A stretch of DNA of 28,486 nt, taken from contig CAZYJD010000021.1 in the NCBI GenBank assembly GCA_964647785.1, positions 1 through 28,486 of the forward strand, given 5' to 3'. The position numbers and the translations under genes are program-made. The notes below the pieces were generated by a model. That model saw nothing but the letters and a program-made list of their open reading frames with translations, did not search any database and was not told the origin of the DNA. This document shows, piece by piece, positions 1 through 7,364 of the stretch (positions are counted from its first letter, which is position 1; each line of letters begins with the position of its first letter). Origin of the DNA: CAZYJD01 sp964647785 (lineage in GTDB: Bacteria > Bacteroidota > Bacteroidia > NS11-12g > UBA9320).

Positions 1-1
1 A

Positions 2-52
2 CCGATCTACTACCACCACACACGTGAGTATCACACACTAGTCCCAACGTAA
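2..52 (+). CDS. possible 3' end of a gene entering from the left (16 codons)
   Basis: One frame is open from the window edge for 16 codons (PIYYHHTREYHTLVPT) and stops at TAA 50-52, about 30 bases before a good terminator. That position fits the tail of an upstream gene. The piece is too short to name, and another frame is also open to base 39, so this rests on context alone. Confidence 0.25.
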   Translation, partial: PIYYHHTREYHTLVPT

Positions 53-57
53 CCATA

Positions 58-83
58 ACTGATAGAACTGATAGAACTGATAG
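58..83 (+). repeat. 9-bp tandem repeat, about 2.9 copies
   Basis: The unit ACTGATAGA occurs at 58-66 and 67-75, and all but its last base again at 76-83, without mismatch. The third copy runs into the left arm of the terminator hairpin. Each unit carries TGATAG, so one frame gets repeated double stops. Confidence 0.7.
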
Positions 84-111
84 CCGCGCCCAAGGGTGCG
101 GCTATTTTTTT
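81..111 (+). terminator. rho-independent terminator
   Basis: Bases 81-90 (TAGCCGCGCC) pair with 95-104 (GGTGCGGCTA) through ten pairs, one of them G-T, around a CAAG loop, followed by seven T at 105-111. The stem is GC-rich and the T-run is immediate. It would end transcription of whatever lies to the left. Confidence 0.8.
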
Positions 112-267
112 GCAGTGCAGCGGTTTAAAACCTTACTTACGTTATTGAAAAGGCCATTTTTGCTGAGCAACTGAAATGAATCAACCCCATGTCCCTGAAT
201 ATTTTCAAGGATTTTAGGTGAAAAAGGGGGCAATACTGCACGCTTTGCGCACAATTCTTTTCTCAAA

Positions 268-300
268 TTGGGTTCATATTTTTTTGTTTTATTTTATTTG
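268..300 (+). promoter_or_regulatory. candidate promoter of aat
   Basis: TTTATTTG at 293-300 matches the Bacteroidota -7 consensus TAnnTTTG except at its second base. A TTG at 268-270 lies 22 bases upstream, where the -33 element is expected. The start codon is only four bases downstream, implying a very short or absent leader. The rest of the AT-rich 112-292 stretch shows no gene or strong structure. Confidence 0.35.
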
Positions 301-304
301 AAAT

Positions 305-886
305 ATGATTTCTCCACGAGAACTCATTGCCGCATATTCTTACGGCTATTTCCCCATGGCTCATCCGGAGGAGGGTGGACAGATTTATTGGCATAAACCC
401 CACAACCGAGGAATCATACCACTCGACAACTTCCATTGCGGTAAGAATCTCCGCCGTTTATATCGAAAAGGAGTATTTGAGCTGCGAATCAATAGCGATT
501 TTTACGCAGTTATTCGAAGTTGTGCGGAAAGAAGTGAAACCTGGATCTCTGAAGAAATAATTGAACTTTACATTGCCCTCCATGAAATGGGTTTTGCACA
601 CAGCTTTGAAGCCTGGAAAGATGATCAATTGGTGGGGGGCTTGTATGGGGTTGCACTCAAAGGCGCTTTTTTTGGCGAATCGATGTTTCATCGGGTAACA
701 GATGCATCTAAAATTGCCCTTGTATTTTTGGTGAATACCCTCAAAGAAAAGGGATTCGTACTGCTGGATGCGCAGTTCATTACAGAACATTTGAAGCAGT
801 TTGGAGCCATAGAGGTTAGAGAAGCCGAGTACAGCGATCTTCTGCAGAATGCCTTGCTCATGGATCCATTGCCTATAGAATCCTAG
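305..886 (+). CDS. aat: leucyl/phenylalanyl-tRNA--protein transferase
   Basis: This cytosolic enzyme moves Leu or Phe from an aminoacyl-tRNA to the N-terminus of proteins that begin with a basic residue, marking them for ClpS/ClpAP-type degradation. Family signatures in order are the N-terminal AYSYGYFPM, the central GLYGVALKGAFFGESMFHR, then ASKIALVFLV, and LLDAQFITEHLKQFGA near the C-terminus. At 193 residues it belongs to the short form, lacking the longer N-terminal region of the E. coli protein (about 230 residues). No Shine-Dalgarno is visible. Its last 14 bases overlap the 3' end of menF on the opposite strand. Confidence 0.95.
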   Translation: MISPRELIAAYSYGYFPMAHPEEGGQIYWHKPHNRGIIPLDNFHCGKNLRRLYRKGVFELRINSDFYAVIRSCAERSETWISEEIIELYIALHEMGFAHSFEAWKDDQLVGGLYGVALKGAFFGESMFHRVTDASKIALVFLVNTLKEKGFVLLDAQFITEHLKQFGAIEVREAEYSDLLQNALLMDPLPIES

Positions 887-1865
887 GTTCTCTCGTCAAT
901 ACCTGCAACAGGGTTTGCATTTTATTATGGGTCTCATCCCATTCTTTTTCTGCCTCACTCTGTGATGTGATGCCGGCACCTGAATACAAAAAAATGCTGT
1001 TGCCACTTCTCTTCAAACAACGAAGATTAACATAAAACCAACTTTCTTCGGGTCCCATCCACCCTTGAAATCCAGCGTAGAATTCTCGGTCATAGGCCTC
1101 GTGTTGATCGATGAAAGAAAGGGCCTGTTCTGCAGGTTCTCCGCCAATGGCCGGGCTCGGGTGAAGACGAAATGCCAGCGCAAGAGCATCAGTTTCTTCA
1201 ATCTTGCCCGATATTTCAGTGCACAAGTGTTTGAGGTTGCCCGCTGCACGTTCATAAGGCCCACGGGTGGAAATGTCTTCCACCTTCGCTAGTTCAAACT
1301 TTCTTAAAAGGTAGCGACTCACGATGGCTTGTTCCTCAAATTCTTTTTCTCCAAAAGCTTGTTTACCCATGAGAGGAAGCGTTCCGGCTAGCGACATGGT
1401 TTTAATGCGAGAACCATGTTGCGATAAAAGCAACTCAGGACTTGCAAACAACCATTCTTCATCACCCATCACGATCAAGCTCACATAAGCATGCGGGTAG
1501 GCCTGCTGGATGAGCTGAAAGGCCTCCATAGCATCCCAATTTCTTATCTCGAAGGCTTTTCTACGGCTTAAAACCACTTTCTTGATGCCGGATTGGGGGG
1601 CACTTATTTCCCGGATGGCATGTTCTACCATCGGGATGAAACCATCTTCATCTTCATCGATTTCGCGCAATTGAAAACCTTCTGATGAAGCCGCTTGCAT
1701 GGCACACTCGCTGAGGGTGCCATGCAGGTATTGTGCGGGGGTTGCTTTGAAAGGAGCCAATACATAGAATGAACCATCTTGCGGCCGTTCATGGCTCCAT
1801 ACTCCTTCCACACAGAAAATATGTTTTTTACCGGCAGGGCTGAAATATACGGCACCCTGCATCAT
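873..1865 (-). CDS. menF: isochorismate synthase
   Basis: A chorismate-binding enzyme that converts chorismate to isochorismate, the entry step of classical menaquinone synthesis. In 330-residue numbering the family landmarks are KKVVLSR (95-101), SPELLL (142-147), the GTLPL loop (161-165), LHPSPAIGG (235-242), DREFYAG (259-265), YSGAGI (294-299) and EWDET (309-312, from W309). K96 and E144 align with the general base and acid described for EntC. The frame is open up to 1913, but the ATG at 1865-1863 overlaps the menI stop as ATGA, so I chose it. EntC-type siderophore synthesis is possible in principle; the adjacent menI argues for menaquinone. It converges on aat with overlapping ends. Confidence 0.9.
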   Translation of the reverse strand: MMQGAVYFSPAGKKHIFCVEGVWSHERPQDGSFYVLAPFKATPAQYLHGTLSECAMQAASSEGFQLREIDEDEDGFIPMVEHAIREISAPQSGIKKVVLSRRKAFEIRNWDAMEAFQLIQQAYPHAYVSLIVMGDEEWLFASPELLLSQHGSRIKTMSLAGTLPLMGKQAFGEKEFEEQAIVSRYLLRKFELAKVEDISTRGPYERAAGNLKHLCTEISGKIEETDALALAFRLHPSPAIGGEPAEQALSFIDQHEAYDREFYAGFQGWMGPEESWFYVNLRCLKRSGNSIFLYSGAGITSQSEAEKEWDETHNKMQTLLQVLTREPRIL

Positions 1866-2290
1866 CGATTGTTTTCCCTGTTCACAACTGCCATGGTTAG
1901 GCGACTGATGCAAACCAGCTGATTTTGTTCATCGCTGATTTTGATTTCCCATACCTGCGTGCGCTTGCCAATATGAAGAGGAGAGGCTTTCGCATATACA
2001 TATCCCTCAGATACAGAGCGTATGTGATTGCCGTTTATTTCCAGTCCCAAGCAGGCCTTGCCTTCACCGGCCATCAAATTGGCAGCTAAACTGCCCACAT
2101 TTTCTGCCAATGCTAGAGAAGCGCCTCCGTGCAATAAGCCCAGGGGCTGTTTTGTTTTCCAGGTCACGGGCATACGCATGATCAACCAATCGTCGCCTAT
2201 TTCTACCACTTCCATCTCCAAAATCTCAGCCAAGCTTCCTTTTGAGAAATGATTTAAATCCTCTGGTTTAATATTTTTGCCAAACTTCAT
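1862..2290 (-). CDS. menI: 1,4-dihydroxy-2-naphthoyl-CoA hydrolase (hotdog thioesterase)
   Basis: A 142-residue hotdog-fold acyl-CoA thioesterase that closely resembles E. coli YdiI/MenI as I recall it. Shared segments are IGDD near residue 31, TKQPLGLLHGGAS (46-58), GLEINGNH, PLHIG and a final SRLT. H54 and the catalytic E63 fall at the same residue numbers as in YdiI. It would release dihydroxynaphthoate from CoA late in menaquinone synthesis, in the cytosol. It is the first gene of a two-gene unit with menF, joined by ATGA. A broader PaaI-type thioesterase is the alternative, but the neighbour supports MenI. Confidence 0.85.
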   Translation of the reverse strand: MKFGKNIKPEDLNHFSKGSLAEILEMEVVEIGDDWLIMRMPVTWKTKQPLGLLHGGASLALAENVGSLAANLMAGEGKACLGLEINGNHIRSVSEGYVYAKASPLHIGKRTQVWEIKISDEQNQLVCISRLTMAVVNRENNR

Positions 2291-2292
2291 TG

Positions 2293-2305
2293 CGGGGTAA
2301 AATTA
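2293..2305 (-). promoter_or_regulatory. candidate -7 element of menI-menF
   Basis: Read on the minus strand this is TAATTTTACCCCG. It begins with TAATTTTA, one base from TAnnTTTG, and ends two bases before the menI ATG. The same 13 bases occur directly before the carboxylase start at 7352-7364. Only 24 bases separate the menI and phosphatase start codons, so any promoter must be very compact. Confidence 0.4.
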
Positions 2306-2314
2306 AACCACCCT

Positions 2315-2938
2315 ATGTCCAATTCAAAGACCATCTATATCATACGCCATGGCGAAACGGATTACAATCGCAAGGGAATCATTCAGGGCAGTGGTGTGGA
2401 TAGCGATCTCAATGAAACAGGACATCGGCAGGCTGAACTATTCTTCAGGGCCTATCACCATCTGCCTTTCGACCGGGTTTATACCTCTGAGCTGAAAAGG
2501 ACCAAACAAAGTGTTCGCAAATTCATTGATACAGGCATTCCACATTTGGCATTGCCCGAATTAAATGAGATCAACTGGGGCATTTTTGAGGGCCGTGTAA
2601 GCACCCCCGAGTACGCCAAAATTTACGAGCGCACCATTCGCGATTGGCGCAGTGGTTTGCTCGATCGAACAGTTGAAGGGGGGGAAACGCCCAATGAGTT
2701 GCAGCGGAGACAAAAGAATGGCCTGGATTACATCCTCCGGCAGTCAAATGAACAAATGGTGCTGATATGCATGCACGGAAGGGCCATGCGCAGTTTTCTC
2801 AGCCTCATGCTGGAAAAAGAATTGTCTCAAATGGATGAATTCAGACACTCCAACCTGTGTTTATACGTGCTGGAATATTTGCCTGAAGAAGGATTCCTTC
2901 TCAAGCTTGAAAATTCAACGGATCACCTCTGGATCTAA
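2315..2938 (+). CDS. histidine phosphatase (phosphoglycerate-mutase-like) family protein
   Basis: A 207-residue member of the histidine phosphatase superfamily, which works through a phosphohistidine. R11 and H12 in IIRHGETDYN form the phosphate-binding and nucleophile pair. R62 in SELKRTKQS, E85 and H154 in CMHGRAMR complete the expected active site. Single-domain members act on small phosphate esters or sugar phosphates, so the substrate cannot be read from the sequence. It is transcribed away from menI with 24 bases between start codons, and it converges on frr. No signal peptide is seen. Confidence 0.85.
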   Translation: MSNSKTIYIIRHGETDYNRKGIIQGSGVDSDLNETGHRQAELFFRAYHHLPFDRVYTSELKRTKQSVRKFIDTGIPHLALPELNEINWGIFEGRVSTPEYAKIYERTIRDWRSGLLDRTVEGGETPNELQRRQKNGLDYILRQSNEQMVLICMHGRAMRSFLSLMLEKELSQMDEFRHSNLCLYVLEYLPEEGFLLKLENSTDHLWI

Positions 2939-2980
2939 TGCTGGTTGAAAATGCCCAATGGCATTAAAAAAGGCCTCAAG

Positions 2981-3544
2981 TTATACCGTAAGAACTTCTT
3001 TTTCTTTCTCAGCAGTGACTTGATCTATTTTCTGAATGTACTGGTCGGTGAGTTTTTGAATATCTCCTTCTGCAGCTTTGGCCTCATCTTCAGATAAACC
3101 ATCTTTTTGCAGTTTTTTGATGGACTCGTTCGCATCCTTACGAGCGCTTCTAATCCCCACCTTGGCGTTTTCAGCCTCTGCCTTAATTTGCTTCACAATT
3201 TGTTGTCTCCGCTCTTCGGTGAGGGGGGGCAGGCTGATCAATATTTGGGTTCCGTCGTTTTGCGGATTCATGCCCAAATTGGCGGCCATAATTCCCTTCT
3301 CAATATCAGGAATGGTGCCTTTTTCCCAAGGTTGAATGACAATGGTTTTGGCATCAGGGGTATTCACATTTGCTACTTGCTGCAAAGGAACAGCAGAGCC
3401 ATAGTACTGCACCAAAACTCCTTCTAACATGGATGGCATGGCTTTGCCGGCTCTTAATTTTGAAAATTCAGTTCTCAGGTGCTCGGTGGTTTTATCCATA
3501 TGCGACCTGGTATTGCTCATGATTGATTTTACATCCACTTCCAT
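2981..3544 (-). CDS. frr: ribosome recycling factor
   Basis: This factor splits post-termination ribosomes together with EF-G. The 187 residues match the family length (about 185). The three-helix-bundle domain carries LRAGKAMPSMLEGV, then YYGSAVPLQQVANV and DAKTIVIQPW in the smaller domain, then LISLPPLTEERRQQIVK and GIRSARKDANESIKKL in the long C-terminal helices. On the minus strand TAATTTCG, one base off TAnnTTTG, lies about 20 bases before the start and may be its promoter. No pyrH is next to it, although that pairing is common elsewhere. Confidence 0.97.
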   Translation of the reverse strand: MEVDVKSIMSNTRSHMDKTTEHLRTEFSKLRAGKAMPSMLEGVLVQYYGSAVPLQQVANVNTPDAKTIVIQPWEKGTIPDIEKGIMAANLGMNPQNDGTQILISLPPLTEERRQQIVKQIKAEAENAKVGIRSARKDANESIKKLQKDGLSEDEAKAAEGDIQKLTDQYIQKIDQVTAEKEKEVLTV

Positions 3545-3583
3545 ATCATTTTTGCTTGGTGTGCGAAATTAAAGCTTTCCGCC

Positions 3584-4597
3584 TTAAATAGGCACGCCTG
3601 CCAATTGCAGCAAATGCATGATTTCTGTTTCAAAATGAAAGAGCAACCAGCCCATGAGCTGAAAGAAGAATAGCCAATGCACGGCGCGTAAGTTCAGTCC
3701 CCTGGCATAAAGCGAACTGCTAAAGACCATGGCGGGCAGCAACAGAAGTCCGTTTTCGCTGATGCGCATCTCTTTGAAAAAAAGTCCTCCCACAAGATAC
3801 AGAGCGCCCATCACAATGAAAAGCAATGATATTTTGCGTTGCTTGGATGCATTGCTATTGTAATGAGCAATCATTTGTAACCAACCCAGCATGAGGGGCG
3901 CATGCAGTAAAATCAGCGCGGCAATCCGCAGCTTACTCTTGCTTACAGGGGCGTAGGTAAGCCAGTTGTTGTGACTCCAGTATGCCACGATAACCTCTTG
4001 CCTATTCAGTAAAAGCAAGATCGTTGCAATGATGAATAATGGCGCAAATACCGACCACAACAATGCTCCCAAACGCTGTAGATTTAAAAAGAGGAATAAG
4101 CCAACAGCAAGAAAAACCACCGGAATGAGCCACATACCACTTTTATCCAATGCCATAATAATGGCCATCAGGCTGCCGCTGAATAGCAAACTTTCCAGCC
4201 TGCTTTTCTCATGCTCCTGAAGGTTAAAAATAGCATCGAACAACCAAACAATGAGCAGTGCAATCAATAGCCAAATGCCTCCTCCATCTCCAAATGGCAA
4301 TAGACTGCCATAGAGGCCACTCATCACCACCGGAAGACGGGTTCTTTTACCAATGATTTTATGCATGCTGCATAGTCGGTTGCCCAGATAGGCAAATATC
4401 AGCCCGGCCAATATCACCAATAAAGGACTCAACCACTTCCAGAATGAAGCCTTGAATGAAAAAATAATCAATAAGGAAGGCGGCAAATGACCATCTCCGG
4501 GCTTTGCGTAAGCGTAACCAAGTGCGTAAAATGCCACCACCATGGTGTAAGCAATTAACTCGTTGCCCCTTCCTGATTTTGATAAGTAACGTATCAC
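3584..4597 (-). CDS. polytopic inner-membrane protein, function unknown (DUF6427-like)
   Basis: A 337-residue protein built almost wholly of hydrophobic segments. I count roughly eight to ten membrane helices, with short basic loops such as GNRLCSMHKIIGKRTR near residue 80. The layout and the phylum recall the DUF6427 proteins, but I see no diagnostic motif, so this link is tentative. It starts with GTG at 4597-4595, overlapping the TGA of the upstream gene as GTGA, so translation is probably coupled to the exported protein before it. A conserved-looking LPFGDGGGIWLL segment lies near residue 100. A transport or polymer-handling role cannot be inferred. Confidence 0.75.
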   Translation of the reverse strand: MIRYLSKSGRGNELIAYTMVVAFYALGYAYAKPGDGHLPPSLLIIFSFKASFWKWLSPLLVILAGLIFAYLGNRLCSMHKIIGKRTRLPVVMSGLYGSLLPFGDGGGIWLLIALLIVWLFDAIFNLQEHEKSRLESLLFSGSLMAIIMALDKSGMWLIPVVFLAVGLFLFLNLQRLGALLWSVFAPLFIIATILLLLNRQEVIVAYWSHNNWLTYAPVSKSKLRIAALILLHAPLMLGWLQMIAHYNSNASKQRKISLLFIVMGALYLVGGLFFKEMRISENGLLLLPAMVFSSSLYARGLNLRAVHWLFFFQLMGWLLFHFETEIMHLLQLAGVPI

Positions 4598-6078
4598 CGC
4601 GGATAGTCCAGTTTAACCAATGCAAATTTACGATCCTTCATCACCGGTAATATCCATTCATAAGCACCAATCTGCCTGGCTTCTGAAGGAATGACCGAAA
4701 CATATTCCCGTTCATTGCCAAGTAAAATCCTGCTCTGCAGACTGCCATCGGTCCAAATGGTGTATTGCAAGGCCGTACCTATGTTCAATAGCATATCATT
4801 GAAAATCAGATGAACCGCCTCAGCTGTTACCAATGGGATGACCGAACTGTAATAACCGCCATCGTTAATGGTGCTTTGGCTTTTATTGATCACATGATAC
4901 CATTGAATGCTCCCATCACGCTTCTGTGAAATCACGCAAATGTCTTCGTAATTGTAAATGTTTCTGGAAGTATTCTGCGGAACCCCACTCACCATTAAAA
5001 TATCTTCCTCGGATGAAACCGAACTTCTTTCAATGATGCTCAGAATCCCTCCATCTCCTTGTGGCACGGTGCGCACCATTCCAAAATCAGATAAATAACT
5101 GCGGCCACTTAAAGTGCGCTGCGGATGCATCGATTCAATGAGGCTCGAATCAAATTCCAAATAATGCTCTTCTACCTTAGCATCGGCACCCAATGAAAAG
5201 GTGTAAATGCCCTTTTGTCCTTCTTTTAAATTGTTTCCATAAACCTGCTGTACAATCAGTCGTTTACCGAACTGATCGTGATTCAAAGCCGCCTGAGAAA
5301 AGAAATATTGGCTGTCGCCCAAAACGTACTCCTTTGGCCCTTTTTCACTGAAATGAAGCAGATATAAATGACTTTTGGTTTCCATCTTCCGGTCGCTTTT
5401 TACCCGCAAGCGCAGCAGTAAATGGGTGCCCAACTCATCATCTGTTCGCAACTCCATTGGAAAAACATCTTTAAAGGGATGCGCAAAGTCAATTCTTTGA
5501 AAATCGATCGATTCCATTCGCTCGTTATAAGTATGAAGCTCAAAACGGGTGTGCTTGCCATCATCGGTGGCTTGCCGACTTAAAATGATTAGTTTGGTGC
5601 CTTGGGCATTGCCGGCAAATATGAATGGAGATCGTTCATACCCTCCCGGAGCATTTGATGAAATCAATGGAAGATCAGGCGATGACTGCTGCAAGTCGTT
5701 TTCGTAAAAAATGGCACGCAGGTCTTTTCTGCGCTCTTTTTTATCAAAGTCTGATTTAATGAGAACAATGCGGTTGTTGAGGAGCCCGGCATACTCCAAT
5801 TGTGACTTGCGTAGGATGAGGTTTTTCGAATAGGCATAACCCAATTCATGTCGGTATTTTTCCAGGATCACATTGCGGCTCAAGAACCTGCTCTTGTATC
5901 TCAAAATGAAAAGTCCACTCTCATTCTGACCAATCACCCTGGTGAAAACAGCAAGTCCTTTTAGTTTCCTTGCGTTGCTCCAGCTTATTTGTTGTGCCTG
6001 TAACAGCCCTGTGCAACCCCAAAACATCAGAATGAATAAAGCGGTTCTGAGCTGAATTTTGTGCATTTTTGCCCCCAT
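4594..6078 (-). CDS. exported protein of unknown function
   Basis: A 494-residue protein with a Sec signal peptide; cleavage is likely at LLQA|QQ near residue 29, giving an N-terminal Gln. An ATG four codons later (6066) is an equally good start. The mature part is rich in alternating hydrophobic and charged strands with recurring blocks such as NRIVLIKSD, TKLIILSRQ and DEDILMV-like segments. That suggests an all-beta fold, perhaps a propeller, but I can assign no family. It has no lipobox and no T9SS-like C-terminus. It forms a two-gene unit with the membrane protein downstream (GTGA overlap), so the pair may work together across the inner membrane and periplasm. Confidence 0.75.
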   Translation of the reverse strand: MGAKMHKIQLRTALFILMFWGCTGLLQAQQISWSNARKLKGLAVFTRVIGQNESGLFILRYKSRFLSRNVILEKYRHELGYAYSKNLILRKSQLEYAGLLNNRIVLIKSDFDKKERRKDLRAIFYENDLQQSSPDLPLISSNAPGGYERSPFIFAGNAQGTKLIILSRQATDDGKHTRFELHTYNERMESIDFQRIDFAHPFKDVFPMELRTDDELGTHLLLRLRVKSDRKMETKSHLYLLHFSEKGPKEYVLGDSQYFFSQAALNHDQFGKRLIVQQVYGNNLKEGQKGIYTFSLGADAKVEEHYLEFDSSLIESMHPQRTLSGRSYLSDFGMVRTVPQGDGGILSIIERSSVSSEEDILMVSGVPQNTSRNIYNYEDICVISQKRDGSIQWYHVINKSQSTINDGGYYSSVIPLVTAEAVHLIFNDMLLNIGTALQYTIWTDGSLQSRILLGNEREYVSVIPSEARQIGAYEWILPVMKDRKFALVKLDYPR

Positions 6079-6080
6079 CA

Positions 6081-6092
6081 GTTGAATTCAAC
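6081..6092. promoter_or_regulatory. 12-bp perfect palindrome between divergent genes
   Basis: GTTGAATTCAAC is a perfect inverted repeat with no spacer, placed in the 30 bases between the divergent starts at 6078 and 6109. It could be the operator of a dimeric regulator. On the minus strand TACCTTCG (6099-6092), one base off the -7 consensus, touches it. Confidence 0.35.
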
Positions 6093-6108
6093 GAAGGTAT
6101 AAAACTCA

Positions 6109-7308
6109 TTGGGCTCCGCATTTATTTCTACCGAAGCAGTACAGGAAAAAGCAATTATTGTTGCTGTTGAACCTCCCGGTCAAACATCACTCAGTACACG
6201 CGAGTACCTGAAAGAACTGGAGTTTCTCGCTGAAACCGCCGGGGCCAAAACATTGAAAACTTTCAGGCAAAAGCTCCCTTTTCCTAACCCCAAAACTTAT
6301 GTGGGTACAGGGAAACTCGAAGATATCATCCTATATGTGAAGGAACATGAAATAGACCTGGTTATCTTCGACGATGATCTCAGTCCCTCGCAAATCAGAA
6401 ACCTCGAAGGGAAATTGCAATGCAAGATCATTGATCGAAGTGGATTGATTTTGGACATTTTTGCCAGAAATGCGAGAACTGCCACCGCTCGTGCCCAGGT
6501 AGAACTGGCCCAAAACCAGTACCTGCTTCCAAGACTTACCCGCATGTGGACCCACTTGCAAAAACAAAAGGGAGGCATTGGGATGAAAGGCCCCGGAGAA
6601 CGAGAAATTGAAACCGACCGCCGTGTCATTCGAGATCGTATTTCTTTGCTCAAAAAGAAACTCGACGAACTTGAAAAACAGGGAAGTACCCAGCGTAAAA
6701 GTCGTCAGGGACAGCTTCGTTTGGCCCTTGTAGGATACACCAATGTGGGCAAAAGCACCCTCATGAACCTGCTGAGCAAAGCAGGGGTACTGGCTGAAAA
6801 TAAACTTTTTGCAACCCTCGATAGCACCGTGCGAAAATGTGTAGTGGACAACCCTCACCCCGAAAAGCCACCCATTGTATTTTTGCTTTCTGATACGGTA
6901 GGATTCATTCGAAAGCTGCCTCACCAACTCATTGAAAGTTTTAAATCAACCCTGGCAGAAGTGCTCGAAGCCGACCTGCTATTGCATGTGGTGGATGTTT
7001 CCCACCCAGGTTTCGAAGAACAAATCGATGTGGTGAAACAAACCTTGGTCGACATTGGGGCCGGCGATAAACCGGTACTGATGGTATTTAACAAAATTGA
7101 TCAATACCTGCCTGAGCCCACCCACGATGATATTTTTGAAGATGAAGCCATTTACAGCCTCAGCGATTTGAAAAAAAGCTGGATGGCCAAGGCTAATTTC
7201 CCCATGGTATTTATTTCAGCCGCTGAACAGACCAATATCGAAGAACTGAAAGATACCTTGGCCGCCATGTTGGTTGAATTGCAACAGCAGCGCTACCCTT
7301 ATTTCTGA
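6109..7308 (+). CDS. hflX: GTPase HflX
   Basis: A ribosome-associated GTPase that in other bacteria splits stalled or hibernating ribosomes under stress. The 399 residues contain the N-terminal HflX domain (EYLKELEFLAETAG, VGTGKLEDI), the glycine-rich linker GGIGMKGPGEREIETDRR (155-172), and the G domain: G1 GYTNVGKS (209-216), G3 DTVGF (262-266), G4 NKID (328-331) and G5 SAAE. An in-frame TAA at 6100-6102 and the absence of any ATG before the conserved core leave TTG at 6109 as the best start, with ATT at 6124 the only nearby alternative. The C-terminal DLKKSWMAKANFPMV insertion after G4 looks typical for the phylum. Confidence 0.95.
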   Translation: MGSAFISTEAVQEKAIIVAVEPPGQTSLSTREYLKELEFLAETAGAKTLKTFRQKLPFPNPKTYVGTGKLEDIILYVKEHEIDLVIFDDDLSPSQIRNLEGKLQCKIIDRSGLILDIFARNARTATARAQVELAQNQYLLPRLTRMWTHLQKQKGGIGMKGPGEREIETDRRVIRDRISLLKKKLDELEKQGSTQRKSRQGQLRLALVGYTNVGKSTLMNLLSKAGVLAENKLFATLDSTVRKCVVDNPHPEKPPIVFLLSDTVGFIRKLPHQLIESFKSTLAEVLEADLLLHVVDVSHPGFEEQIDVVKQTLVDIGAGDKPVLMVFNKIDQYLPEPTHDDIFEDEAIYSLSDLKKSWMAKANFPMVFISAAEQTNIEELKDTLAAMLVELQQQRYPYF

Positions 7309-7351
7309 TGAATATCAACCGGCTTACTTAATGGTATTTGCCGGCATGTAG

Positions 7352-7364
7352 TAATTTTACCCCG
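7352..7364 (+). promoter_or_regulatory. candidate -7 element of the carboxylase gene
   Basis: TAATTTTACCCCG ends on the base before the ATG at 7365. TAATTTTA is one base from TAnnTTTG, so transcription would begin at or next to the start codon. The identical 13-mer precedes menI on the other strand. Confidence 0.4.

Noticed and set aside
1866..1913. Longer N-terminus of menF starting at 1913
   Set aside because: It would add 16 residues (MHQSPNHGS...) that do not look like the family and would overlap menI by 52 bases, while the ATGA start at 1865 is clean.
2950..2971. Hairpin AATGCC-CAAT-GGCATT between the phosphatase gene and frr
   Set aside because: The stem is six pairs. On the plus strand it is followed by A, not T, and on the minus strand the T-run is only four bases. 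It may slow transcription but is not a clear terminator.
6331..6927. Minus-strand open frame of 198 codons inside hflX
   Set aside because: No family features; hflX motifs are intact on the plus strand.
7319..7344. Inverted repeat CCGGC/GCCGG after hflX
   Set aside because: The arms are five bases with a 16-base loop and no T-run follows.
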